Shown: positions 42,693-51,345, counted from the first letter of the stretch. The stretch is 64,000 nt of DNA from Desulfolinea sp964487745 (GCA_964487745.1 CAZASG010000013.1:17500-81499), one strand, 5' to 3'. Notes: generated by a model not told the origin, from the letters alone. Translations and numbers: made by a program.

Positions 42693-43262
42693 ATGACAAC
42701 ACTCGCCCCCGCTCTTTCAATGCGATATTTTCCACGCACTGCCGCCTGGCTGCGTAATGCTTTTCTGATTTCTATTGGCGCGCTTTTTGTTGCCCTGCTG
42801 GCACAGGTAAAAATACCGCTGCCCTTCACCCCCGTCCCATTGACCGGGCAAACTTTCGCCGTTTTACTGGTTGGCGCTACACTCGGCTCCAAACGCGGTG
42901 CTGCTTCACTGTTTTTCTACACTCTTTTGGGAGCGTTTGGCTTGCCAGTCTTTGCGGGCGGCGCAGCTGGGATGGCGTATCTCTCCGGCGCCACGCTGGG
43001 ATATCTGGTCGGCTTCATCGTTGCAGCTTACGTAATCGGTCGCTTGGCCGAACGAGGCTTGGAACGCAGCCTGCGTACGTCGCTCGTGCCTTTCTTAGTT
43101 GGCACATTGGTTATTTATATTTTCGGCGCTAGCTGGCTGACAATACTCTTCGGTTTTGAAAAAGCACTCGCGTTGGGCGTGCTGCCTTTCTTGATCGGCG
43201 ATGCCATCAAGCTGGTTTTGGCAGCCCTTGCCTTACCTGCGGCGTGGAAATTGATAAAATAA
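42693..43262 (+). CDS. bioY: Biotin transporter BioY (ECF S-component)
   Basis: A 189-residue, six-helix S-component of an energy-coupling-factor biotin importer. The motif PVPLTGQTFAVLLVGATLGSKRG after helix 1, FFYTLLGAFGLPVFAGG and the glycine-rich MAYLSGATLGYLVGF are characteristic. No EcfAT genes are near, so it uses a shared module or works alone. TAGGAG lies nine bases before the start. A 100-base leader contains small GC hairpins (for example GGGAT-GACACT-ATCCC at 42652-42667), but no known riboswitch is recognised. Confidence 0.92.
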   Translation: MTTLAPALSMRYFPRTAAWLRNAFLISIGALFVALLAQVKIPLPFTPVPLTGQTFAVLLVGATLGSKRGAASLFFYTLLGAFGLPVFAGGAAGMAYLSGATLGYLVGFIVAAYVIGRLAERGLERSLRTSLVPFLVGTLVIYIFGASWLTILFGFEKALALGVLPFLIGDAIKLVLAALALPAAWKLIK

Positions 43263-43280
43263 GCGAATAATGCTAAAGAG

Positions 43281-43318
43281 AAAAGAGTCGGATGATACAA
43301 TTCATTCGGCTCTTTTTT
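43281..43318 (+). terminator. Intrinsic terminator after bioY
   Basis: AAAAGAGTCGGATGA pairs (with G-U wobbles) with TTCATTCGGCTCTTTT, followed by Ts. Confidence 0.65.
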
Positions 43319-43362
43319 GATTCAATGATAAAATAGCCCGCCCTCTTACAGTGTGTAGTGGG

Positions 43363-43390
43363 CAGTAATCAGTATTCAGTGACCAGTCCA
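43363..43390. repeat. Degenerate heptad repeat
   Basis: CAGTAAT CAGTATT CAGTGAC CAGTCCA: four tandem 7-mers sharing CAGT, in the leader of obg. Similar short heptads are known as STRRs in other phyla. Confidence 0.4.
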
Positions 43391-43423
43391 ACCGACTGAC
43401 TATTCAAACCCAAAGAATAAATC

Positions 43424-44686
43424 ATGTTTATCGATCAAGCAGAAATTTACGTAAGCTCCGGCAAGGGCGGTAACGGCATCGTCCACTTTCGGCGCGAGAA
43501 ATACGTCCCCCGTGGCGGGCCCGATGGAGGCGATGGTGGCAAAGGCGGCGATATCGTCTTTGAAGTCAGAAATTCGCTCAACACCCTCGCCGCTTTTCGC
43601 CACAAACGCCGCTATGTCGCCGACAACGGCAGACCTGGCGGGCGCAATAATCGCTATGGGAAATCCGGCGAAGACCTTGTTATCCCTGTTCCGCCCGGCA
43701 CCATCATCTACGATGCGGATACCGGCGAGATTATCGGCGACCTGACCGATGATGGGCAACAACTCATCATTTGCAAAGGCGGACGTGGCGGACGCGGCAA
43801 CACGCATTTCAAGAACTCTCGCCATCAAACACCGCGCACAGCAGAAAAAGGCGAACCGCCCGAGGAAAAGAATGTCCGCCTGGAGTTGAAGCTGATCGCC
43901 GATATCGGCTTGATCGGCGTCCCCAACGCCGGTAAATCGACGCTGCTCTCCGTCCTGACGAATGCCCAGCCGAAGATCGCTGCCTACCCCTTCACCACGC
44001 TTGTTCCCAATCTAGGCGTTGCCGCTATCGACGAATACGACAGCGTCGTTCTCGCTGACATCCCGGGGTTAATCGAGGGCGCATCTCAGGGCGCCGGGCT
44101 GGGACATGAATTCCTGCGCCACATCCAGCGCACGCGTGTTCTCATCCATTTGCTGGACGGGATGGGCGAAGATCCCATCGCCGATTTCAGCCAGATCAAT
44201 ACTGAACTTTCGCTCTTTGATGAGCGCCTGGGTGATAAGCCACAGGTTATCGCCCTGAACAAGATCGATCAGCCCGAAGCCCAGGAGCGCTGGGAAGCGG
44301 TAAAAGCCGATCTTCAGGCACGCGGTCATGAAGTGGTAGCAATTTCGGCGCTGGCGCGTACCGATATCCGTACTGTTTTGATGAAAGCTGTCGAAAGATT
44401 GGCCGAAACCCCCACGCTCGAAGAAGTCGCGCCGCTGCCGATCTATCGTCCGGAAACCGACCCGAATGAATTTGAGATCAGCCGCGAGCCAGACGGTGGT
44501 TGGCGCATCAGCGGGTTTGCCATTGAGCGCGCCGCCAAGATGACTTATTGGGAACATTATGGCTCGATCCGCCGCTTCCAGAAGATCATGTCCACGCTGA
44601 AGATCGACGATGCCTTGCGTAAGAAAGGCATCCAGGAAGGGGATACGGTCTACGTTGCCGATTTTGAGCTGGAGTGGCAGGAATAA
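43424..44686 (+). CDS. obg: GTPase Obg/CgtA
   Basis: A 420-residue ribosome-associated essential GTPase. The N-terminal glycine-rich Obg fold covers residues 1-158 (GKGGNGIVHFRREKYVPRGGPDGGDGG). The G domain has G1 GVPNAGKST (about 165), G2 FTTLVPNLG, G3 DIPGLIEGA, G4 NKID and G5 SAL. A C-terminal OCT domain from about 345 (FEISREPDGGWRISG) marks the long Obg form found in many Gram-positive-like lineages. It acts in large-subunit assembly and stringent response. No clear Shine-Dalgarno is seen (CAAAGAATAAATC). Confidence 0.96.
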   Translation: MFIDQAEIYVSSGKGGNGIVHFRREKYVPRGGPDGGDGGKGGDIVFEVRNSLNTLAAFRHKRRYVADNGRPGGRNNRYGKSGEDLVIPVPPGTIIYDADTGEIIGDLTDDGQQLIICKGGRGGRGNTHFKNSRHQTPRTAEKGEPPEEKNVRLELKLIADIGLIGVPNAGKSTLLSVLTNAQPKIAAYPFTTLVPNLGVAAIDEYDSVVLADIPGLIEGASQGAGLGHEFLRHIQRTRVLIHLLDGMGEDPIADFSQINTELSLFDERLGDKPQVIALNKIDQPEAQERWEAVKADLQARGHEVVAISALARTDIRTVLMKAVERLAETPTLEEVAPLPIYRPETDPNEFEISREPDGGWRISGFAIERAAKMTYWEHYGSIRRFQKIMSTLKIDDALRKKGIQEGDTVYVADFELEWQE

Positions 44687-44702
44687 AATCCCCTATAAAA
44701 GC

Positions 44703-44735
44703 AAAACAGTCTCGCTTTCACGAGACTGTTTTTTT
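44703..44735. terminator. Terminator between obg and folD
   Basis: AAAACAGTCTCG, loop CTTTCA, CGAGACTGTTTT plus Ts; convergent genes. Confidence 0.85.
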
Positions 44736-44755
44736 ATCTCTAAATACTGTGCTTA

Positions 44756-45637
44756 TTACATCGGGTCCTGAATTTCAGCCGCGCGCAACGTATTGTGCAT
44801 CAGCTTTGCGATCGTCATCGGGCCAACGCCACCGGGTGAAGGAGAAATAGCTCCTGCTACTTCGCTGACTTCTTCATAAGCAACATCGCCGGTGAGGTAG
44901 TAGCCCTTTTCCTTAGTCTCATCATCAATACGGTGGGTTCCCACGTCGATAACGACGGCACCTGGTTTGACCCAGTCTTTCTTCACCATTTCAGCGCGCC
45001 CAACGGCAGCGATCAACACATCTGCTTCAGCGCAGATATCTTTCAGATTCTTTGTGCGTGAATGACAAATGGTGACCGTCGCATTGCGTTTGACCAAGAG
45101 CAATGCCATTGGCATCCCAACAATATTCGAACGACCCAAAACAACTGCATTGGCACCTTCCAACTCTGTGCCATTTTTATCCAGCAGATAAAGACAACCA
45201 TCCGGAGTGCAAGGGACAAAGAGCGACTCACGTCCTTTTTGCGCCAAACGTCCCATATTGACGGGATGGAAACCATCGACGTCTTTAGTGATATCAATTG
45301 CCTGCAAAACTTTTTCTTCGTCTAGATGACCAGGCAAGGGCAGTTGAACAAGAATACCGTTCACTTTGGGATCAGCATTCAACTCTTTCACCAATTTCTC
45401 AACTTCCTCCTGGCTTGCATCTGCGGGCAAGGTATGAGCAAATGAAGCCATGCCCAGTCGTTCGCACATGCGTTTTTTCATCCCCACATAGACCTCAGAA
45501 GCGGGATCAGCGCCGACCAAAACGGTCGCCAAGCCTGGTTTTTGCTTACCGGCTGCAGTGCGTTCTGCCACTTTGGCCTTGATCTCTTCACGCAATTCTT
45601 TCGCAATTGCTTTTCCATCAATCATTTTTGCAGTCAT
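44756..45637 (-). CDS. folD: Methylene-THF dehydrogenase / methenyl-THF cyclohydrolase
   Basis: A 293-residue bifunctional enzyme of one-carbon metabolism, interconverting 5,10-methylene- and 10-formyl-THF with NADP. Catalytic Y50 and K54 lie in SEVYVGMKK; VLVQLPLPGH-type GILVQLPLPG, DVDGFHPVN, the NADP loop GRSNIVGMP and the C-terminal PGGVGPMTI are all present. Monocistronic; about 170 bases without a gene lie upstream and contain only A/T-rich sequence with no recognised motif. Confidence 0.95.
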   Translation of the reverse strand: MTAKMIDGKAIAKELREEIKAKVAERTAAGKQKPGLATVLVGADPASEVYVGMKKRMCERLGMASFAHTLPADASQEEVEKLVKELNADPKVNGILVQLPLPGHLDEEKVLQAIDITKDVDGFHPVNMGRLAQKGRESLFVPCTPDGCLYLLDKNGTELEGANAVVLGRSNIVGMPMALLLVKRNATVTICHSRTKNLKDICAEADVLIAAVGRAEMVKKDWVKPGAVVIDVGTHRIDDETKEKGYYLTGDVAYEEVSEVAGAISPSPGGVGPMTIAKLMHNTLRAAEIQDPM

Positions 45638-45809
45638 AGTTTCTCCTACTAGGTAAGGTTGAATTCACAACACAATAATTATACAAATCGTCATCTTAAA
45701 TGAGAAGTAACAGATGTCATATTTGTCAGACAAATGTCTATATATTTTCCCAAATCTAATTGATAAAGAAAAAAAGCGGCACCCATAAAATGAATGCCAC
45801 TCGTAAAAC

Positions 45810-46040
45810 CTAACTGTCTACAGCCAGGCAGGTGAGTGTATCCAAAACGCCCGGGATCGGTTGAATCTCATCATGGACGATGCTACCGACCTGCTTGATA
45901 TCACCTGCTTCGATAACGGCAACACCATCGTAGGGCCCAAAGGTGAAATGTGCTTCCTCAACGCCTTTTACTTTGCGAAGCTGACGCACTACAGCCAGCC
46001 CCTCCCCATTTCGAATATTCAACAAAACATATGCTTTCAT
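45810..46040 (-). CDS. Stand-alone Lrp/AsnC ligand-binding (RAM) domain protein
   Basis: A 76-residue protein comprising only the ligand-binding RAM domain of Lrp/AsnC regulators (MKAYVLLNIRNGEGLAVVRQLRKVKGVEEAHFTFGPYDGVAVIEA), with no DNA-binding helix-turn-helix. Such small proteins form dimers or decamers, may sense amino acids and can oligomerise with full-length Lrp proteins. GGAAGGAAG lies just before the start. It is 18 bases downstream of the formate/nitrite channel gene, hence probably cotranscribed. Confidence 0.85.
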   Translation of the reverse strand: MKAYVLLNIRNGEGLAVVRQLRKVKGVEEAHFTFGPYDGVAVIEAGDIKQVGSIVHDEIQPIPGVLDTLTCLAVDS

Positions 46041-46058
46041 TTTCTTCCTTCCTTTTTT

Positions 46059-46895
46059 CTATGAGCGGCGCAAAAATATCATCCAATAGAGGGCAGCAAC
46101 AAAAACCGAGCCACCGATAATATTGCCAATCGTGACGGGCAGCAGATTATTAACAAGAAACGCACTCCAAGTCAGGCTAGAGAGATCAAGTCCTGTACTA
46201 AGAGCAAAGGCGGGGTCGAAATCCTTGATCGCCAAACCGATCGGGATAAAGTACATATTCGCCACACTATGTTCAAAACCTGCCGCCACAAAAGCCGTGA
46301 TCGGGAAGATGATCGCCGCGATCTTGTCGACCGTACTACGAGCACTAAAGGTGAGCCAAACAGCGAGACAAACCAGGATATTACACAAGATGCCGAGCGA
46401 GAGCGCCTGCCAAAAACCAAATCCGATTTTGGCATTGGCGATATTGAGGGCAGTGGCACCGATCCCGCCATTTGCCGATGTATATTGTTTGCTGGCAAAG
46501 ACCAAGCCTACGGTCACAAGTGATCCGATAAAATTTCCGAGATAGACAATGCCCCAGTTGCGCAGCAATCCCTTCGTCGAGACCTTCCCACTCGCCCACG
46601 CCATCACGATCAGATTATTACCAGTAAAGAGCTCCGCGCCCCCTACGACGACGAGGATCAGCCCCAAACAGAAAACCAGTCCAACCAATAATTTAGTTAC
46701 ACCATAGGTCAAAACCCCGGAAGCACCAGTGGCAACCGTTGTTGCAAAAACCGCACCAAAGGCAATAAAAGCGCCCGCCATAAGCGAGAGGGCAAATGTT
46801 TGCAACGCCGGTGCGGCGGATTTTCGTTCACCAATATATTCAGCTCTGCGCGCCATTTCACCGGGGAGCAAAGCGTCAATGCGAATTTCGGGCAT
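46059..46895 (-). CDS. Formate/nitrite transporter family channel (FocA/NirC type)
   Basis: A 278-residue, six-helix pentameric channel protein for small anions (formate, nitrite or hydrosulfide). ALSLMAGAFIAFGAVFATTVATG corresponds to the first pore helix, GAELFTGNNLIVMAW to the Omega-loop region and NIVGGSVFVA-type NIIGGSVFVAALYW to the last helix. The frame is open 99 bases upstream, but AAGGAGATTTTTT directly precedes ATG 46895. The nearby folD might hint at formate, but the link is weak. Confidence 0.87.
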   Translation of the reverse strand: MPEIRIDALLPGEMARRAEYIGERKSAAPALQTFALSLMAGAFIAFGAVFATTVATGASGVLTYGVTKLLVGLVFCLGLILVVVGGAELFTGNNLIVMAWASGKVSTKGLLRNWGIVYLGNFIGSLVTVGLVFASKQYTSANGGIGATALNIANAKIGFGFWQALSLGILCNILVCLAVWLTFSARSTVDKIAAIIFPITAFVAAGFEHSVANMYFIPIGLAIKDFDPAFALSTGLDLSSLTWSAFLVNNLLPVTIGNIIGGSVFVAALYWMIFLRRS

Positions 46896-46994
46896 AAAAA
46901 ATCTCCTTATCAAATTTGTCTGACAGGAGGGTAAGCGAGAGCTTAGAAAATCGTTAGTGATTAAATTCACATATATTTGTGACAAAAAGCTCAA

Positions 46995-48026
46995 TCATTT
47001 ATTGTACAAAACCGCTTCCCCATTGAAACGGCTATGCTTCATATCTTCAAGCGCCTGATTCACTTCAGTCACCGGATAAATCTGCACTGTAGATTTAATC
47101 TCCGCTTTCTCCGCCAGCGCCAGAAACTCGACGCCGTCCTGATAAGTCGCATTCGCCACCGAGCGTAATTCCCGTTCGCCCCACAAAGTCGCATACGGAA
47201 AGGATGGAATATCGCTCATGTGGATGGCGTTGATGGAGACGATCCCGCCCGGGCGGAGGGCTTCAAGCGCGCGGATAGCGACCTCCCCGGCCGGGGCGAA
47301 AACAACAGCTTTATCGAGCCACGCCCCTGAATTTTGGCTTGCTTCTCCTACCCAAACAGCACCCAGGTCCCGAGCGTGTTGTTGGTGCCCTGCCGAACGA
47401 GTATATACTGCCACTTCGCAATCCCAATAATTAAGCACCTGGATCATCAGATGCGCGCTTGCCCCAAAACCAAAAAGCCCAACCCGTTCGCCTGGTTTTA
47501 TCTCAGCGCGTTTGAGCGCACGATAGCCGACGATGCCTGCACAAAGCAGCGGTGCAGCTTGCTCGTCCGAAATCCCTTCAGGGATGGGCAGCAGGTAGCG
47601 GCTATCGGCAAGCATATATTCGCCATAGCCACCATCCACATGGAAGCCGGTGAACCTGGCATCGGGGCAGAGGTTTTCCCGCCCACGCTGGCAGAAGTCG
47701 CATTGACCACAGGCAGAGTGCAGCCAAGGGATACCGACACGAGCCCCCACCCGCCCCCTCTGTCCTCCGGACATCTCCCCCAAATCCGTTTGATCTAAGG
47801 GAGAACCCCATTTATCAACAACACCCACAACTTGATGCCCGGGCGTGATGGGGAGATGCGGCGGGTGGATATCACCTTCGACGGTGTGCAGATCGGTGTG
47901 GCAAACACCGCATACGCTGACTTTGATGCGTACCTGCCCCGCTCCCGGCTCGGGGATGGGGATGTCTTCTGCGCGGAGAGGATGGTTTTCGATTGGTTCG
48001 GGGGTGTGGAGGCGGTGGGTTTTCAT
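46995..48026 (-). CDS. Zinc-dependent alcohol dehydrogenase with in-frame palindromic insertion
   Basis: A 343-residue medium-chain dehydrogenase of the AdhA type. Catalytic zinc ligands lie in CGVCHTDLH and PGHQ, structural zinc ligands in CGQCDFCQRGRENLC, and the NAD loop is GLFGFGASAH. Between VGVVDKW and VGARVGIPW, where relatives have about ten residues ending GDRVG, this protein has an additional stretch SPLDQTDLGEMSGGQRGR. It is encoded by a 53-base palindromic element (47753-47805) repeated at 56589-56641. The frame is kept and all zinc ligands remain, so the enzyme may still work. It is transcribed divergently from nadD. Confidence 0.87.
   Translation of the reverse strand: MKTHRLHTPEPIENHPLRAEDIPIPEPGAGQVRIKVSVCGVCHTDLHTVEGDIHPPHLPITPGHQVVGVVDKWGSPLDQTDLGEMSGGQRGRVGARVGIPWLHSACGQCDFCQRGRENLCPDARFTGFHVDGGYGEYMLADSRYLLPIPEGISDEQAAPLLCAGIVGYRALKRAEIKPGERVGLFGFGASAHLMIQVLNYWDCEVAVYTRSAGHQQHARDLGAVWVGEASQNSGAWLDKAVVFAPAGEVAIRALEALRPGGIVSINAIHMSDIPSFPYATLWGERELRSVANATYQDGVEFLALAEKAEIKSTVQIYPVTEVNQALEDMKHSRFNGEAVLYNK
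47753..47805 (-). repeat. Palindromic element inserted in frame in adh, copy 1
   Basis: 53 bases matching 56589-56641 (one difference in the first 33 plus-strand bases). As minus-strand RNA it forms an 11-bp stem CUCCCUUAGAU/AUUUGGGGGAG with a 7-base loop, then UGUCC/GGACA with a 3-base loop. The arm that diverges between copies keeps pairing through G-U pairs, so the structure is conserved. Confidence 0.75.
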
Positions 48027-48068
48027 GATTTGATTTTACATTATTTACGCCCCGCCCACCCCTCCCAG

Positions 48069-48110
48069 CCTCCCCAAAATGCGACGAAAGGATGTCGCAT
48101 TTTGGGGAGG
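48069..48110. repeat. Perfect 17-bp inverted repeat in divergent promoter region
   Basis: CCTCCCCAAAATGCGAC (48069-48085) and its exact complement (48094-48110) around GAAAGGAT, between divergent adh and nadD. No T run follows; it may be a mobile palindrome or an operator/cruciform. Confidence 0.6.
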
Positions 48111-48152
48111 AGCCCATACGAGTTTAGGAAAGAATAGAGTTATACTTTCTCC

Positions 48153-48761
48153 ATGCAGAAAAAAAGGATCGGCATTTTTGGCGGGACTTTTGACCCGCCC
48201 CACTTGGGTCATTTGATACTGGCTTGTGAGATCAGGTCACAATTAAAATTGGACCGTTTGCTATGGGTGTTAACGCCTGACCCGCCCCACAAGCAGGGAC
48301 GTGTCATCACGCCCTTGAAGCATCGCCAAAAGATGGTTGAGTTAGCCATCGAGGACAACCCGAATTTCGAGTTATCGCTCGTCGAGGCAGAACGCCCCGG
48401 TCCGCATTATTCGGTCGATACAGTGCAGATCATCCGAGAGCGGAACCTGGAGGCTGATATCATTTTTCTCATGGGCGGGGATTCGCTCCAGAAGCTACCG
48501 ACCTGGCATCGCCCCGTTGATCTTGTGGCAGCCTGCGATGAGATCGGGGTAATGCGTCGACCGGGAGATGTTGTGAATGTAGATTCTGCCGACAACGCGG
48601 TAGCAGGCCTAAAGTCCAGGCTGCGTTTCGTGGACGCGCCATTGCTCGAGATCGCTTCACGAGAGATCCGTCAGCGTGTGCAGGAAGGGCATCCCTGTCG
48701 TTATTATCTTCCGCAAGCGGTTTACAACTATATCCGGGAAGAAGGCCTTTATCAGGCATAA
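48153..48761 (+). CDS. nadD: Nicotinate-nucleotide adenylyltransferase
   Basis: A 202-residue enzyme adenylating NaMN to deamido-NAD in NAD synthesis. GIFGGTFDPPHLGHL is the nucleotidyltransferase HxGH-type signature, and the C-terminal SSxIR-type motif appears as ASREIRQRV. It has the expected length. Placed alone between the palindrome upstream and the TIR-TPR gene downstream, and separated from its frequent partner rsfS. Confidence 0.93.
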   Translation: MQKKRIGIFGGTFDPPHLGHLILACEIRSQLKLDRLLWVLTPDPPHKQGRVITPLKHRQKMVELAIEDNPNFELSLVEAERPGPHYSVDTVQIIRERNLEADIIFLMGGDSLQKLPTWHRPVDLVAACDEIGVMRRPGDVVNVDSADNAVAGLKSRLRFVDAPLLEIASREIRQRVQEGHPCRYYLPQAVYNYIREEGLYQA

Positions 48762-48802
48762 AATTCTACAGAAATCAAGAGAAAGGAAGAAGGGCTTTAT
48801 TG

Positions 48803-48808
48803 TATAAT
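48803..48808 (+). promoter_or_regulatory. -10 element before TIR-TPR gene 1
   Basis: TATAAT about 30 bases before the start, directly preceded by TG; no clear -35. Confidence 0.35.
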
Positions 48809-48837
48809 CTTTTTAGACCATAATTACAGGAGCCATG

Positions 48838-50169
48838 ATGGGGCGCATCGACAAAAGCGTTTTTATCAGTTATCGACGCACCAATTTCAATACTGCTTTG
48901 GCGGTCTATCAGGGCTTGTCTCAACATGCCTTTGATGTTTTTATGGATTATCGGGGGAAGGAAAATAGAAATTTCAGTGAAGTAAGTTTAGAGAACATCA
49001 AAAAACGGGCGCATTTTCTGGTGATCATTTCGCCTTCAGCAATTGAATCCTATCAGGAAAATGAGAGCTACCTACGCCGGGAAATTGAAACCGCTATTGA
49101 TGTAGGCAGAAATATCATCCCCCTGGTAATGGAAGGTTTTGACGCAAAGAATCCTTCTGTGCAAAAGGCGTTCAGCGGTAAATTGACCGCGCTCAAGGAT
49201 TATAGCGGGCTGCGCCTGTACTCGGAATATTTCTTTGCCGGGATGGAGAAGCTGCGAGAGCGCTGCCTGAGTACTATTTACAATGAGGAAACATTGCCCC
49301 CTTTCAGCGCGCCAGTTGTGGAAAAAACGTTGAAAGAAAAAGAAGCCGCTGAAAGTGCCCCGCCTGTCCAGATGAAAGAGTTGGTAACCGAAGAGTGGTT
49401 TGAACGCGGGGTCGCCTTTGCTCAGCACGAGGTCTGGACGGACGCCATCCACGCCTTTACGGAAGCCTTACGCGCCCGCACAGATTATGCCGAAGCTTAT
49501 TATCGTCGTGGAGGGGCACGCCGCCGCGAAGGGGATTTTGAAGGCGCAGTCGGAGACTTCGACCAGACTCTCCGTTTCAAACCCAATTTTGCCAAAGCTT
49601 ATCTGGGACGTGGAATCGTGCACAGCGATGAGGGGAAGTTCCAGCGTGCAGTTGCGGACTTCAACCAGGCGCTCAAGATCGACCCTGAATATGCGGAAGC
49701 TTTATATCAGCGTGGGAAAGCCTATGCCGATAAAGGGGATATTAAACACGCCGTCGCAGATTATGATGAAGCCATTCGGATAAAACCTGATTTCGCAGAA
49801 GCGTATAACGAGCGTGGGATCGAGCGCTATAACCGGAACGATTTTGATGGTGCATCTCGCGATTATGATGCCGCGATCCGCATCCAGCCAGATTACGCCG
49901 ATGCGTATAATAGTCGCGGTTTGATGCGCGGCGTGCAGGGAGACCTGGAGGGCGCCATATCAGATTTCTCGCAAGCCATATTCATTCAGCCGGATTATGC
50001 CGCCGCTTATTACAATCGAGCAGCGATCTGGCAGCGGAAAAAAGCCTATAATGCGGCGTTGACGGATTATTATAAATATCTCAATCTCAGTAAGGGGATG
50101 CTATATGGTAATCAAGGGAAAGTCAAAAAGGCTATTCGTGAATTGAAGAGAAAGATCGCTGAGGGATAG
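48838..50169 (+). CDS. TIR-domain protein with C-terminal TPR repeats (paralogue 1)
   Basis: A 443-residue cytoplasmic protein. The TIR domain (residues 1-125) opens MGRIDKSVFISYRR, with the hallmark FISYR and SPSAIESY. The usual NADase motif WxxxE appears as Y78-L-R-R-E82, keeping the glutamate but changing the tryptophan. A charged linker leads to about seven TPRs (residues 180-430, AEAYYRRGGARRREGDFEGAVGDFDQTLRFKP). Two adjacent ATGs exist; AGGAG spacing and its paralogue favour 48838. TIR domains cleave NAD or make cyclic ADP-ribose signals in immunity, or act as scaffolds. The function here is undetermined. Confidence 0.85.
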   Translation: MGRIDKSVFISYRRTNFNTALAVYQGLSQHAFDVFMDYRGKENRNFSEVSLENIKKRAHFLVIISPSAIESYQENESYLRREIETAIDVGRNIIPLVMEGFDAKNPSVQKAFSGKLTALKDYSGLRLYSEYFFAGMEKLRERCLSTIYNEETLPPFSAPVVEKTLKEKEAAESAPPVQMKELVTEEWFERGVAFAQHEVWTDAIHAFTEALRARTDYAEAYYRRGGARRREGDFEGAVGDFDQTLRFKPNFAKAYLGRGIVHSDEGKFQRAVADFNQALKIDPEYAEALYQRGKAYADKGDIKHAVADYDEAIRIKPDFAEAYNERGIERYNRNDFDGASRDYDAAIRIQPDYADAYNSRGLMRGVQGDLEGAISDFSQAIFIQPDYAAAYYNRAAIWQRKKAYNAALTDYYKYLNLSKGMLYGNQGKVKKAIRELKRKIAEG

Positions 50170-50170
50170 A

Positions 50171-50205
50171 AAAACTCCCGAAGTTTTGAAAACTTCGGGA
50201 GTTTT
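50171..50205. terminator. Intrinsic terminator / dispersed palindrome, second member
   Basis: AAAACTCCCGAAGTTTT pairs with the mirrored arm ending CTTCGGGAGTTTT. Same family as 1884-1918, with compensating base changes. Confidence 0.8.
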
Positions 50206-50226
50206 GTTTTATTCACTGCTCTCTGC

Positions 50227-50272
50227 GCCGTCCTCGGCGCAGGATTTACCATAAAACGCCGCCGAGGACGGC
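50227..50272. repeat. Inverted repeat GCCGTCCTCGGCG
   Basis: 13-bp perfect arms (50227-50239 and 50260-50272) with a 20-base spacer; the left arm is itself nearly palindromic. Lies between convergent genes. Confidence 0.55.
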
Positions 50273-50292
50273 GGCTGGAGCGTTTATATTAT

Positions 50293-51345
50293 CTACTCTT
50301 CCACACCATTACCATCTGTTGAGGGGAGCGGTTTAGCCACCGCAGCAGGAGCAGGCACGGCTGACGCGCCGGGTGGCAAGGCAGCCTGTGTACCGAAGCG
50401 GGTCATCACGATGCCGCCGAGAGCAAGTGTCACGATGATGAAAGGTGCCAACCAGCCCACGCAGGGGATCAGGTTGATCGAGTCCGAGATGATCGTCAGC
50501 AGCCAGGTGCCAAAGGCGGCGGTTAGCGGAAATGCCCATTCTTGTTTGAGCATTTTTGTGAAACGCTGACCAACTTCCATGCCGAGGGCGACCCATCCAT
50601 AGAGCAGGGCCACCACCAGCGCCAAAGCAACCAGGAAAGCAACGGGAGCAAGAAAGATCGTGATCACCAAAACCAGCAAGACGAAGGGGGCGAGAGAAAT
50701 TGTCAGAAAGCCCAGTCCACCAGCAATCACGGGTTGTTTCACGACCGCGTCACTAATGCGACGGGTGGGTTCTTCGAGGAAGAGCGCCAGCAGCATCGCC
50801 AGCAATCCCATTGCGATCGAGCGCCCAAGAACGCCGACAACTGCCCAAACAGGATTTGTATGAACGACGATGGGAGTCTGCTCCACAAAGGGGACATCCG
50901 GTATGCCGGGCACATCGGGGATGGTCGGGGTGAAGGGATTCTGCGCAGTGTGGAAACCGGGCGCATTGTAGATAACATCGCCAGTCACTTCTGCGCCTTC
51001 TTCGCGGTTGATGGTTGCCCCAACCACTGAAAGATCACCATCAATGAGCGACTCTTCGCCGAGCATCACTGCCCCACCGATCAGCACCACGTCGCCATAG
51101 ACTTCGCCATTGATCGTCAGCGTACCGCCAAAGACCACGACAGAGCCGTCCACTTCGGCGTTCTCTTCGATCATCACGATGCCGCCGAAAACGACAATAT
51201 CACCTTCGAGATGTTCGTCGCTATCGAGGGTATAGGTGCCGCCAAAAATAACAGGACCATCTGATAGACCCTGCGCCGCAACCGTTTGGGTCGGCACCAG
51301 GATCAGGACAAGTAAAAGAATGAGTATTTTGAAAGTTTTCTTCAT
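50293..51345 (-). CDS. Bactofilin-like exported/membrane protein
   Basis: A 350-residue protein with a signal peptide or first helix (residues 1-25). A repetitive beta-helix segment follows (about 28-130), with the bactofilin-like rhythm GDIVVFGGIVMIEENAEVDGSVVVFGGTLTINGEVYGDVVLIGGAV. Next come a Pro-rich stretch, four membrane helices (160-310) and a Pro/Ala tail. Outward-facing bactofilin-like domains attached to helices are found in many Chloroflexi and Gram-positive genomes; their role is unknown. It lies 11 bases downstream of an anti-sigma factor, implying that it is a target or sensor of that ECF sigma system. Confidence 0.82.
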   Translation of the reverse strand: MKKTFKILILLLVLILVPTQTVAAQGLSDGPVIFGGTYTLDSDEHLEGDIVVFGGIVMIEENAEVDGSVVVFGGTLTINGEVYGDVVLIGGAVMLGEESLIDGDLSVVGATINREEGAEVTGDVIYNAPGFHTAQNPFTPTIPDVPGIPDVPFVEQTPIVVHTNPVWAVVGVLGRSIAMGLLAMLLALFLEEPTRRISDAVVKQPVIAGGLGFLTISLAPFVLLVLVITIFLAPVAFLVALALVVALLYGWVALGMEVGQRFTKMLKQEWAFPLTAAFGTWLLTIISDSINLIPCVGWLAPFIIVTLALGGIVMTRFGTQAALPPGASAVPAPAAVAKPLPSTDGNGVEE

